Shown: positions 1-7,897 of the stretch, one piece after another
How the letters are laid out: each line of letters begins with the position of its first letter
How positions within the stretch are numbered: position 1 is the stretch's first letter
From: Bacillota bacterium
GTDB lineage: Bacteria > Bacillota > Clostridia > Peptostreptococcales > Anaerovoracaceae
Direction of reading: 5' to 3'
Length of the DNA: 40,991 bases
Assembly: GCA_017557505.1 (NCBI GenBank)
Contig: JAFYYP010000031.1
Span: forward strand, 1 to 40,991
Program-made: the position numbers and the translations under genes
The notes under the pieces: generated by a model
Told to the model about the DNA's origin: nothing
Databases searched by the model: none
Seen by the model: only the letters and a program-made list of their open reading frames with translations

Positions 1-54
1 AAGGAAAAAGCAAAATGGCGCTCCTCGCACCGCGAAGGAAAAGCGGCACACAAT

Positions 55-96
55 AGTTCTCCAAATTACGGGAATTCAACTTGGTTTTGGAGAACT
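55..96 (+). repeat. Inverted repeat, copy A
   Basis: AGTTCTCCAAA at 55-65 pairs perfectly with TTTGGAGAACT at 86-96 around a 20-base spacer, and TTTT follows directly. On the plus strand it could fold as a terminator-like hairpin. The same arms recur at 234-275 with an unrelated spacer, so this is a repeated element and not a chance hairpin. Confidence 0.75.
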
Positions 97-233
97 TTTT
101 ACTTATTGACCTCATAACCGAAAGAAGAGGATCTGCGAAACAGTCCTTACGATCCCTGCTACTTTACAGAAACTCAGCATTATCGTCAACTTATTGATGC
201 ACGCAGGAAGACTGCGCCTGCACAAACGGAAAA

Positions 234-275
234 AGTTCTCCAAAAGCAGGACTACTTTGCCTTTTTTGGAGAACT
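234..275 (+). repeat. Inverted repeat, copy B
   Basis: AGTTCTCCAAAA at 234-245 pairs perfectly with TTTTGGAGAACT at 264-275 around an 18-base spacer. The arms match copy A at 55-96 but the loop differs. This suggests that the arms are the conserved part, for example a mobile hairpin element or a protein binding site. Confidence 0.75.
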
Positions 276-316
276 CTACAATTCCGTATACCGCAGCAGC
301 ATGGTCGCCGCCTGCA

Positions 317-360
317 CGAAAAAACCCTCTCCGGGACTTTTGCCGTGGAGAGGGTTCTTT
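317..360 (-). terminator. Rho-independent terminator after citF
   Basis: A perfect 10-base-pair stem (323-332 with 347-356; arms AACCCTCTCC and GGAGAGGGTT) lies 16 bases past the citF stop codon. Read on the minus strand it is followed by a run of T. It closes the acn-icd-citDEF operon, so no further cit gene follows citF in this unit. Confidence 0.9.
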
Positions 361-375
361 ACAGGTTTGAACCGC

Positions 376-1914
376 CTAGTCTTCGTCGATCTGTCTTACG
401 ACGTCGATGACGGTGTTGTCGCGGTACATGACCACGGCCACGATCTTGTCCTTGAACTTGATCGGGTCGGGTTTGCCCACGATGCGCTCTGCGCGTTCAG
501 CCAGGGACTCGATGGAGACCACGGGGATGCCGGCAGCGACCAGCTTTTCGGCAACTTCGGGTCTGTTCGGGTTCACCGCTACGCCCTGGTCCGTGATGAC
601 CACGTCCACGACGCTGCCCGGCGTGACCACGGTGTTGACCTTGGGCACGACGCAGGGAATGCGGCCTCTGGTGAGCGGGCAGACGATGACGGACAGCGCC
701 GCACCTTCTGCGGTGTCGGGATGGCCGCCGATAGCGCCGCGGATGACGCCGTCAGAACCGGTCAGCACGTTGACGTTGAAGTCGGTGTCGACTTCCAGCG
801 CGGACAGGATGACGAAGTCCAGCTGGTTGACGGCAGACTCTCTTCTGTAGGAAGCGTAAGTCGGCGCGTCGATCTGCTGATGGAAGTGGTTCTTCTTCAG
901 GGACTTGGCCGCGTCGAGGTCGAAGGACTGGACGTCCAGGATCTTCTCGATCAGGCCTTCTTCATGCATCGCCGTGATCTGGCCGGTGATGCCGCCCAGG
1001 GCGAATCTGCACTTGATGCCTTCGTCGATCATCATCTGGCGCAGGTATCTGGCCGTAGCCAGGGACGCGCCGCCGGAACCCATCTGCATAGAGAATCCGT
1101 CGTAGACGTAGCCGGCAGCCTTGACGACTTCCGCCGCGGTCTTTGCGATGATCAGTTCCTTCGGGTTCTTCGTGTAGCGGGTCGCGCCGCTCATGATGCC
1201 CTTCGGGTCGCCGATGTCCTCCATGACCACCACGTAATCCACGTCGGATTCGGGGATGGCGCACGGGGTATTCGGGAACTTCACGAGGTTGTTCGTGATG
1301 ATGATGGTCGTGTCCGCCATGCGGGCATCCGGACGGGCATAGCCCAAAGAGCCGCACATGATGGAATCGTCGTCATCTCTGCTGTAGCCGTTGGCGTTGC
1401 CGAACGGGTCGCAGGACGGGGCGCCCAGGAATGCCACGTTGATGTGCAGCTCGCCGGACGCGACTGCCTCGCCTCTGCCGCCGTGAGAGCGGAAGACGAC
1501 GGGGAAGTCCATCAAACCGCGGGAGATCTGCTCTGCGAGCTCTCCGCGCATGCCGGACGTCTCGATGTGGGTGATGACGCCCTGCTCGATGTACTCGATC
1601 AGGGGTGCGTGGACCGCAGCCAGGGAGCTGGAGGCCAGGGTCAGGTTCTTGAAGCCCATCTCTGCCAGCTTGGCGACGACCTGGTTGATGATGTGGTCGC
1701 CGTTGCGGAAGTGGTGGTGGAAGCTGATGGTATCGCCGTCCTTTAAGCCGGACAGGCGGATCGCCTTCTCCAGGCTTTCCACGACCTTGTTCTTCTGGTC
1801 GAACTTTTCTTCGAACGTCGCGGTGTTGCGGGCCTTCGTTTCTTTGAATTCACCGTTGCAGGCGATCTCTCCGATGTGGGGGATCTGTGCAAAATCAAAA
1901 GTCTTTTCTGCCAT
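376..1914 (-). CDS. citF: Citrate lyase alpha subunit (citrate:acetyl-ACP transferase)
   Basis: This is the alpha subunit of citrate lyase, which swaps the acetyl group on the acyl carrier protein CitD for citrate so that CitE can cleave it to oxaloacetate and acetyl-ACP. The 512-residue length fits the family. The glycine-rich block GGHPDTAEG near residues 395-404 and the overall CoA-transferase-like sequence match CitF. The start is the ATG preceded by GGAGGAGA, which lies within the end of citE one base upstream, so translation is probably coupled. It is the last gene before a strong terminator. No citC, citX or citG follows, so ligase and prosthetic-group genes must be elsewhere if the enzyme is active. 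Confidence 0.95.
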   Translation of the reverse strand: MAEKTFDFAQIPHIGEIACNGEFKETKARNTATFEEKFDQKNKVVESLEKAIRLSGLKDGDTISFHHHFRNGDHIINQVVAKLAEMGFKNLTLASSSLAAVHAPLIEYIEQGVITHIETSGMRGELAEQISRGLMDFPVVFRSHGGRGEAVASGELHINVAFLGAPSCDPFGNANGYSRDDDDSIMCGSLGYARPDARMADTTIIITNNLVKFPNTPCAIPESDVDYVVVMEDIGDPKGIMSGATRYTKNPKELIIAKTAAEVVKAAGYVYDGFSMQMGSGGASLATARYLRQMMIDEGIKCRFALGGITGQITAMHEEGLIEKILDVQSFDLDAAKSLKKNHFHQQIDAPTYASYRRESAVNQLDFVILSALEVDTDFNVNVLTGSDGVIRGAIGGHPDTAEGAALSVIVCPLTRGRIPCVVPKVNTVVTPGSVVDVVITDQGVAVNPNRPEVAEKLVAAGIPVVSIESLAERAERIVGKPDPIKFKDKIVAVVMYRDNTVIDVVRQIDED

Positions 1915-1915
1915 C

Positions 1916-2812
1916 TTAAATCTCCTCCACTTCTCTTACGCCTGCGAGCTCGTTCAGCTCGAGCAGTCTCTGCGCGCGGATAACGACGGGCTTGTCGATC
2001 ATCTTGCCGTTGAGCGCGACGACGCCGGAACCCTTTGCCATCGCTTCTTCATAGGCAGCCATGACCGCCTGGGCCTTCTTGAGGTCCTTTTCACTGGGCA
2101 TGAACACCTTGTGCAGCGGTTCGATCTGGCGCGGGTTGATGACGGACTTGCCGTCGAAGCCAAGCTTCTTGATGAGGGTCGCTTCCGCGATGAAGCCCTC
2201 TTCGTTGTTGACGTCGGAATACACGGTATCCAGAGCGTCGATGCCGGCGGATCTGGCCGCGTTGAGGATCATGCAGCGGGCGAACAGCAGTTCGATGCCG
2301 TCGCTTCTGGTGGTCTTCAGGTCGGTGACGTAGTCTTCCGCGCCGAGCGCGATACCGATCAGACGGTCGGATGCGTGAGCGATCTCACGGGCATTCAGCA
2401 CGCCGTTGGCGCTCTCGATGGCAGCCATCATCAGGGTGGTGCCTACGGGAATGCCGGCTTCGCTTTCGATGCGGGCGATCTCCTTCTCACAGTCGATGAC
2501 GTCCTGAGCGGAGTCGGTCTTCGGCAGTCTGACGACGTGGACGCCAGCTCTTACGATGGCTTCCAGGTCCTTGATGCCGAGGCCGGAGTTCAGGTCGTTG
2601 ATGCGTACGACGAGTTCCTTCTTGCCGTACTTCAGATCGTGCAGCGCCTGATAGACCAGGAATCTCGCTGCGTCCTTCTCCATGATGGAGACGGAGTCTT
2701 CGAGGTCGAACATCACGGAGTCGGAACCGTAAATGTGGCAGTCGCGGATCATGCCGGGGTTGTTGCCGGGCACGAACATCATGGATCTTCTGAGGCGTTT
2801 CTTTTCTCTCAT
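1916..2812 (-). CDS. citE: Citrate lyase beta subunit (citryl-ACP lyase)
   Basis: CitE cleaves citryl-ACP to oxaloacetate and acetyl-ACP in the cytoplasm. The 298 residues are the normal length. The HpcH/HpaI-aldolase-like TIM barrel is visible from SVMFDLEDSVS near residues 29-40, which carries metal-binding acidic residues, and from the EDYVTDLKTTRS block around 185-200. It is separated by one base from citD upstream and citF downstream, so the three subunits are translationally coupled. Single CitE-like proteins can act on other acyl-CoA substrates, but the adjoining citD and citF make the citrate lyase assignment firm. Confidence 0.95.
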   Translation of the reverse strand: MREKKRLRRSMMFVPGNNPGMIRDCHIYGSDSVMFDLEDSVSIMEKDAARFLVYQALHDLKYGKKELVVRINDLNSGLGIKDLEAIVRAGVHVVRLPKTDSAQDVIDCEKEIARIESEAGIPVGTTLMMAAIESANGVLNAREIAHASDRLIGIALGAEDYVTDLKTTRSDGIELLFARCMILNAARSAGIDALDTVYSDVNNEEGFIAEATLIKKLGFDGKSVINPRQIEPLHKVFMPSEKDLKKAQAVMAAYEEAMAKGSGVVALNGKMIDKPVVIRAQRLLELNELAGVREVEEI

Positions 2813-2813
2813 T

Positions 2814-3107
2814 TTATTTCGCCTCCCATACGTACGCGTCGCTGTCGGCAGCGCGGAACGCTGCGCAGTTGACTCTTGCCTTGATGGTGCAGTCCAGTGC
2901 GCCCTTGTCTGCGGCGGTCACGAGAGCGTTCTCCACGCCGAGGCCCTTCAGGGTCTCGAGGATGACCGCTTCGATCTGGCGTCCGAACTGCTGCATGACG
3001 GAGCTGGTGAGTTCCAGCTCGATGCCGCCTTCTTCTCTGGGTTCGATGGTGACCATGATATCCGAAGATTCCATAGTGCCGGCCATCGCCTTATGAATCA
3101 ATTTCAT
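2814..3107 (-). CDS. citD: Citrate lyase gamma subunit (acyl carrier protein)
   Basis: CitD is the small acyl carrier protein of citrate lyase and carries the phosphoribosyl-dephospho-CoA arm. At 97 residues it is of normal size. The modification site is Ser14 within GTMESSD, matching the serine of characterised CitD proteins (family knowledge). The C-terminal half has the conserved DKGALDCTIKAR block. The ATG follows GGAGGAG. Attachment of the arm needs CitG and CitX, and acetylation needs CitC; none is in this window. Confidence 0.93.
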   Translation of the reverse strand: MKLIHKAMAGTMESSDIMVTIEPREEGGIELELTSSVMQQFGRQIEAVILETLKGLGVENALVTAADKGALDCTIKARVNCAAFRAADSDAYVWEAK

Positions 3108-3122
3108 GAAAATCTCCTCCGG

Positions 3123-4337
3123 TTATGCGAGTCTCTTTTCCAGGTTCTTTCTGATCTCTGCGATGAACTTGTCGGTGGTGACAGCCTTGGCGTCGATGCC
3201 TTCTGCCAGGCCGACGAGGTCCTTCGTCATGATACCGCTGTACAGCGTGTCGAAGCAGGCGCCCTCGAGCTGATCCGCAAAGTTCTGCAGATCGGCCAGG
3301 CCGTCCATTTCGCCTCTCTTACGCAGCGCGCCGCTCCAGGCGAAGATCGTTGCCATCGGGTTGGTGGAGGTCATCTCTCCGGTCTCTCTGTACTTGTAGT
3401 AGTGTCTGGTGACCGTGCCGTGAGCCGCTTCGTACTCGAACTTGCCGTCCGGGCTGCAGAGCACGGAAGTCATCATGGCCAGGGAACCGAACGCGGTGGA
3501 GACCATGTCGGACATGACGTCGCCGTCGTAGTTCTTGCAGGCCCAGATGTAGCCGCCTTCGGAACGGATGACTCTGGCGATCGCGTCGTCGATCAGGGTG
3601 TAGAAGTATTCCAGACCCAGCTTTTCGAAATCTGCCTTGTAGTTCTCTTCATAGACCTTCTGGAAAATGGCCTTGAACTGTCCGTCATACTTCTTGCAGA
3701 TGGTGTCCTTGGTGGAGAACCACAGGCTCTGCTTGGTGTTGATGGCGTACTTGAAGCAGCTGTGCGCGAAGGATTCGATGGAGGAATCCTTGTTGTACAG
3801 GCCCTGCAGAACGCCCGGGCACTCGAAGTCGTAAACGACGGATTCCCATTCCTCGCCGGATTCGCCCTTGAAGGAGATCTTGGCCTGGCCCTTTTCGGGA
3901 ACTCTGTAGTCGACAGCCTTGTAGATGTCGCCGTACGCGTGACGCGCGATGGTGATGGGCTTCTTCCAGTTTTTTACGACCGGCTTGATGAAGTCTACCA
4001 GGATCGGAGCTCTGAATACGGTACCGTCCATGATGGCGCGGATCGTGCCGTTCGGGCTCTTCCACATCTCGGTCAGGTTGTACTCGGTCATTCTCTGCGC
4101 GTTCGGAGTGATGGTCGCGCACTTGACGCCTACGCCGTACTTTCTGCAGGCGTTGGCAGCGTCCTTGGTGATCTGGTCCTTGGTCTTATCTCTTTCCATG
4201 AGGCCCAGGTCGTAATACTCGGTCTTCAGGTCTACGAACGGTTCCAGCAGTTCGTCCTTGATCATCTTCCAGATGATCCGGGTCATTTCGTCGCCGTCCA
4301 TTTCGACGAGCGGTGTCGTCATCTTGATCTTTTCCAT
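3123..4337 (-). CDS. icd: NADP-dependent isocitrate dehydrogenase
   Basis: This enzyme interconverts isocitrate and 2-oxoglutarate plus CO2. The 404-residue protein belongs to the eukaryote-like homodimeric NADP-IDH subfamily and not the E. coli type, as shown by MDGDEMTRIIW near residues 13-23, the SPNGTIRAI substrate loop near 90-100, and AAHGTVTRHYY near 305-315. The Arg-His pair in that last motif is the NADP-specific signature of this subfamily. AAGGAGG lies 11 bases before the ATG. It sits between aconitase and citrate lyase in one transcript, so citrate, isocitrate and 2-oxoglutarate are linked without a citrate synthase gene nearby. Confidence 0.95.
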   Translation of the reverse strand: MEKIKMTTPLVEMDGDEMTRIIWKMIKDELLEPFVDLKTEYYDLGLMERDKTKDQITKDAANACRKYGVGVKCATITPNAQRMTEYNLTEMWKSPNGTIRAIMDGTVFRAPILVDFIKPVVKNWKKPITIARHAYGDIYKAVDYRVPEKGQAKISFKGESGEEWESVVYDFECPGVLQGLYNKDSSIESFAHSCFKYAINTKQSLWFSTKDTICKKYDGQFKAIFQKVYEENYKADFEKLGLEYFYTLIDDAIARVIRSEGGYIWACKNYDGDVMSDMVSTAFGSLAMMTSVLCSPDGKFEYEAAHGTVTRHYYKYRETGEMTSTNPMATIFAWSGALRKRGEMDGLADLQNFADQLEGACFDTLYSGIMTKDLVGLAEGIDAKAVTTDKFIAEIRKNLEKRLA

Positions 4338-4358
4338 GTTGGTGTGAACCTCCTTGAA

Positions 4359-6596
4359 CTACTTCAGCTTGGCTGCATAGAAGTTCATCAGGCAGCCTTC
4401 CAGGATGATGGTCTTCTCGTCTTCGGTCAGACCCTTGATGTGGAGCATGATATCGTCGACGCCGTTCTTGGTGATGACCTTGGCCGGGATGTCTTCGATG
4501 CCTTCAGCGACCGCCTTGCGGATGTTCGGAACGAATACGTAGTCGTCTTCTTCGTAATCGAACTTGGTCTCCGGATCGATCGTGAACGGCAGGATGCCCC
4601 AGTTGATGCAGTTGCTGCGATAACGCTTGGTCGCGAATTCGTAGCAGATGTTCGCGAAGCCGCCCAGCACCTTCTGGCAGGATGCAGCCTGCTCTCTCGC
4701 GGAGCCGTCGCCCGGCTTGTTCGCGAAGACGCAGGAACCGAACTGGGTGTTCTTCAGCAGTTCGTCCGCGTCGCCGACCTTAGCCAGCGCAGCCTTGAGC
4801 TCCGCGGTGTCTTCGCCTGCTCTTCTCGCAGCTTCCTGCTTGGCGATGGCCTTGGACTTGCCGACGTATTCGGGGCAGCGTCTGGACAGCGCGTATTCGG
4901 ACAACTTGAGCGGGTTGGAACGCAGAGAGGACGTCTCGCCGGAGGGGATGAGTTCGTCCGTGGTGGTCACAGGATCGTGGATGACTGCGGCCAGCTTCAG
5001 CATGATGTTGTCGGTCAGCTGATACATCTTCGGCCAGTCGGTGATGTTCGGTCCGAGGATGAGCTCGACAGACGGGTCAGCCTTGCCGAATCCGTAGTAC
5101 AGTCTCTTGTTGTACACTTCCTTGTCGAAGTGATATTCATGCGGCGTGTACTCGTATTCGACGTCGGTCGCTGCGGTGATGCGTCCGCCGTTGGCTGCGG
5201 TAGCAGCGATGGAGCGTGCATCCATGAGGCAGACGCCGGAGATCTGGCCTTCGCCGGGCTTGGAACCTTCTCTGTTCGGGAAGTTTCTCGTGGTGTGTCT
5301 CAGGGACAGGCCGTTGTTTGCGGGAACGTCGCCTGCGCCGAAGCACGGACCGCAGAAGGACGGCTTGATGACGACGCCGGCTTCCATCAGAGTCTGGGTG
5401 GCGCCGATCTTGGTCAGTTCCAGAGAGACGGGAACGGAGGTCGGATAGACGCTCATGGAGAAGTAGCCGTTGCCGGTGCTCTTGTCCTTCAGGATGCAGC
5501 TGGCTTCGTCGATGGAGTCGAACATACCGCCGGAGCAGCCTGCGATGATGCCCTGTTCAGCATAGACGCCGTCTTCGTGGATCTTGGACTGCAGATCCAT
5601 GTGGGCCTTCGGGAACTTCTTGGCAGCTTCTGCCTCGACACCTGCCAGGATCTCCTTGGCGTTGGCCTGGAATTCGTGGATGGTGTAAGCGTTGGACGGA
5701 TGGAACGGCAGAGCGATCATGGATTCCTGCTTATCGAGATCGATGGTGATCATGGAATCGTAGTACGCGCCGTTGCCGGGCTGCAGCTTCTTGTAGTCGC
5801 CGCCTCTCTGGTGAGCCTTGAAGAAGCCTTCGGTGATCTCGTCGGTCTCCCAGATGGAGGACACGCAGGTCGTCTCGGTCGTCATGACGTCGATACCGTT
5901 GCGGAAGTCGATGGGCAGGTACTTCAGGCCCGGGCCGGTGAACTCGAGGACCTTGTTCTTGACGAAGCCATTCGCGAACGTGGCCTTGACCAGGGAGATC
6001 GCGACGTCGTGGGGACCGATGCCCTTTCTGGGCTTGCCGGTCAGATAGACGAGAACGACTTCGGGATAGTTCAGATCCCAGGTGTTCTTCAGGAGCTGCT
6101 TGACGAGCTCGGGGCCGCCTTCGCCGACAGCCATGGTGCCGAGAGCGCCGTAACGGGTGTGGGAGTCAGATCCGAGGATCATCGCGCCGCACTTTGCCAT
6201 CTCTTCTCTGGCATAAGAGTGGATGACTGACATGTTGGCAGGAACATAGATGCCGCCGTACTTCTTGGCCGCGGAAAGGCCGAATACGTGGTCGTCTTCG
6301 TTGATCGTTCCGCCGACCGCGCACAGGGAGTTGTGGCAGTTCGTCATGGCGTACGGCATGGGGAACTCTTTCAGACCGGAACCTCTGGCGGTCTGGATGA
6401 TCCCGACATACGTGATGTCGTGGGAAACCATAGCGTCGAACGTGATCTGCAGCTTTTCCGGATCACCGGACTTGTTGTGAGCCTGCAGAATGTTGTAGGC
6501 AATGGTCTTTTTCTTGGCTTCTTCCTTCGGTTCGAAGCCGGATTCCTGCGGCTTGCCGTCTACGAGGAAGACGCCCTGTTCATGCAGCTGGATCAT
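4359..6596 (-). CDS. Aconitase-family hydratase
   Basis: This is a member of the aconitase superfamily, expected to interconvert citrate and isocitrate with a [4Fe-4S] cluster. The cluster ligands are visible as Cys354 (GCSGGMFDS) and Cys415/Cys418 (CGPCFG), and the GSDSHTRYG block is at 142-150. The 745-residue length fits the clade often annotated only as hydratase (YbhJ-like), not classical AcnA of about 890 residues. I start at the ATG at 6596 because AAGGAGAG lies four bases before it; an in-frame upstream ATG at 6635 has no such site. The icd and citrate lyase neighbours make citrate/isocitrate the likely substrates, but a related tricarboxylate cannot be excluded. Confidence 0.9.
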   Translation of the reverse strand: MIQLHEQGVFLVDGKPQESGFEPKEEAKKKTIAYNILQAHNKSGDPEKLQITFDAMVSHDITYVGIIQTARGSGLKEFPMPYAMTNCHNSLCAVGGTINEDDHVFGLSAAKKYGGIYVPANMSVIHSYAREEMAKCGAMILGSDSHTRYGALGTMAVGEGGPELVKQLLKNTWDLNYPEVVLVYLTGKPRKGIGPHDVAISLVKATFANGFVKNKVLEFTGPGLKYLPIDFRNGIDVMTTETTCVSSIWETDEITEGFFKAHQRGGDYKKLQPGNGAYYDSMITIDLDKQESMIALPFHPSNAYTIHEFQANAKEILAGVEAEAAKKFPKAHMDLQSKIHEDGVYAEQGIIAGCSGGMFDSIDEASCILKDKSTGNGYFSMSVYPTSVPVSLELTKIGATQTLMEAGVVIKPSFCGPCFGAGDVPANNGLSLRHTTRNFPNREGSKPGEGQISGVCLMDARSIAATAANGGRITAATDVEYEYTPHEYHFDKEVYNKRLYYGFGKADPSVELILGPNITDWPKMYQLTDNIMLKLAAVIHDPVTTTDELIPSGETSSLRSNPLKLSEYALSRRCPEYVGKSKAIAKQEAARRAGEDTAELKAALAKVGDADELLKNTQFGSCVFANKPGDGSAREQAASCQKVLGGFANICYEFATKRYRSNCINWGILPFTIDPETKFDYEEDDYVFVPNIRKAVAEGIEDIPAKVITKNGVDDIMLHIKGLTEDEKTIILEGCLMNFYAAKLK

Positions 6597-6653
6597 TTGT
6601 CTCTCCTTTTCTTTTCTCAACCTATTGCAAGGCACATAAAAATGCCCGTAGTT

Positions 6654-6672
6654 CTATACACTAACAGTATAG
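6654..6672. promoter_or_regulatory. Inverted repeat in the acn leader
   Basis: CTATAC at 6654-6659 and GTATAG at 6667-6672 form a perfect 6-base inverted repeat with a 7-base spacer. It lies between the predicted acn promoter and the ribosome site, and one arm contains a TATACT that could also serve as a -10 box. It may be an operator, or part of a second promoter. Confidence 0.35.
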
Positions 6673-6688
6673 CACGGCGGGCACAAAT

Positions 6689-6716
6689 TGTATACGATTT
6701 ATAGATTTTCGTACAA
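6689..6716 (-). promoter_or_regulatory. Predicted promoter of the acn-icd-cit operon
   Basis: On the minus strand TTGTAC (6711-6716) and TATACA (6689-6694) are 16 bases apart, in an AT-rich patch between two GC-rich genes. The 10-mer ATACGATTTA occurs twice on the plus strand here, at 6692-6701 over the -10 box and at 6730-6739 upstream of the -35 box. This suggests control by a DNA-binding protein. Confidence 0.5.
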
Positions 6717-6749
6717 TTAATTTAAGTGCATACGATTTACATTTAATGG

Positions 6750-7883
6750 TTATGCGCTTCTGATCAGTTCCATGTCGATATTGACGACCATCTCGATGAA
6801 TTTGTCGTTAAAGTCGAAATGCGGCGTATGTACGTTGATAGCCTCCTCTTCTTCTCCGAGGCTGATGAAGTACATCGCGCCGGGGATCATCTTCGTAAAG
6901 TGGCCGAAATCTTCGGAACCGCGCAGGAAGTTCCTGCGGTAGCACCAGGTATAGCCGAGCTTCTCGCAGGCAGCCTTGATCTTGTTATTGCTCTCCGGAT
7001 CCGAACACGTCTCGGGGAACGCGTCGCAGTAGCTGAACTCGCAGGCCAGACCGTACTCGGCGGCATTCTTCATGGCCTCATCTTCCAGTCTTCTCTGCAG
7101 CAGATCCATCTCGTCCTCGATCTCGCCGCGGATGGTCATGAGCAGTTTACCCTTGGATGCTGCCACGCCGAACGCTTCCTTTTCGCCCACGTCGATCTGT
7201 ACGATGGTCGCGAGCACAAGGCCCTTGTACAGGCTCTGGTCCGCGATCTTTCCGACGGCCAGCGCGGTCTTGGCGATGGCTTCGGACGGGTTCAGCCCCT
7301 GTTCGGGCTGGCTCGCGTGCGCCGGGGAACCTGTCATGGTCACGGTCATGCCTTTGGACGCGCAGCAGAACAGCCCGTCGCGGATCATGACGCTGTCTTT
7401 CGGCGCGCCGGTCTGGCTGTGGAACGCGAAGATCTCCTCGATGCCGAACTCGATGATGAAATCCGTGCACGTGGCGGCACCGGAACCGTTCTCTTCCGCC
7501 GGCTGATAGAAGAAATACACGTCTCTGTCCGCGCCGTCTTTATCGACCTGCATGGCCAACGCCGACAGACAAGCCGCGTGACCGTCGTGGCCGCACTTGT
7601 GCCCGACGCCGTCCGTAACGCTCTTCCAGGGCTTGTCGATGTCGTCGTACACCAGGATGGCGTCCACGTCCGCGCGGAACGCGATGGGGCCTTTCTTGGG
7701 GGCAGGCGACTGGTAGCGTGCCAGCACGTAATGCCCGCGGTCCATGATCTCGATGTTTTTCGTATTCTCCTTCAGGAAAGCCATGATGCGTTCGAACGTC
7801 GGCCGTTCCTGGTTGGAAAGGCACGGATGCGCGTGCAGTTCATGGCGCAGCTCTACTGCTTTTTCATAGATCGTTCTGTCCAT
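6750..7883 (-). CDS. M20D-family amidohydrolase (first of two)
   Basis: This is a cytoplasmic M20D metallo-amidohydrolase, the family of hippurate, N-acetyl-diaminopimelate and IAA-amino-acid hydrolases that split an acyl group from an amino acid. Of its 377 residues the metal site is visible as CGHDGH at 97-102, PAEE at 128-131 and the His of AFHSQ at 155, with a further His near the C terminus (NVHTPHFDFND). It is clearly a paralogue of the enzyme at 15336-16466; for example, both share LSNxERPT-ERIM near the N terminus. It is the last gene of the 14-gene run. The ATG follows CAGGAGG. The exact substrate cannot be read from sequence. Confidence 0.88.
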   Translation of the reverse strand: MDRTIYEKAVELRHELHAHPCLSNQERPTFERIMAFLKENTKNIEIMDRGHYVLARYQSPAPKKGPIAFRADVDAILVYDDIDKPWKSVTDGVGHKCGHDGHAACLSALAMQVDKDGADRDVYFFYQPAEENGSGAATCTDFIIEFGIEEIFAFHSQTGAPKDSVMIRDGLFCCASKGMTVTMTGSPAHASQPEQGLNPSEAIAKTALAVGKIADQSLYKGLVLATIVQIDVGEKEAFGVAASKGKLLMTIRGEIEDEMDLLQRRLEDEAMKNAAEYGLACEFSYCDAFPETCSDPESNNKIKAACEKLGYTWCYRRNFLRGSEDFGHFTKMIPGAMYFISLGEEEEAINVHTPHFDFNDKFIEMVVNIDMELIRSA

Positions 7884-7897
7884 AAGTCGTCCTCCTG

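Larger units (their letters stand above)
1..316. other. Intergenic stretch without a supported gene
   Basis: I see no gene with a start codon and ribosome site here. The stretch is less GC-rich than its neighbours and holds two copies of one inverted repeat, listed separately. A plus-strand frame is open from 118 onward and its first 60 codons read protein-like, but it has no start or ribosome site and runs antisense into citF, so I do not call it. It could be the decayed end of a gene lying to the left. Confidence 0.6.

Noticed and set aside
55-275. CRISPR array or tandem coding repeat
   Set aside because: There are only two units, each an inverted repeat of different internal sequence, and both arms reappear in different reading frames.
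301-1746. Long plus-strand open frame antisense to citF, with a protein-like lead-in from 118
   Set aside because: It has no ribosome site and lies opposite a certain gene. The GC-rich codon use of citF leaves few stops on the other strand.
2733-6230. Plus-strand open frame of over 1100 codons across citE to acn
   Set aside because: It is antisense to four clear genes, has no ribosome site and is full of Asp, Val, His and Arg, as expected of the reverse of GC-rich coding DNA.
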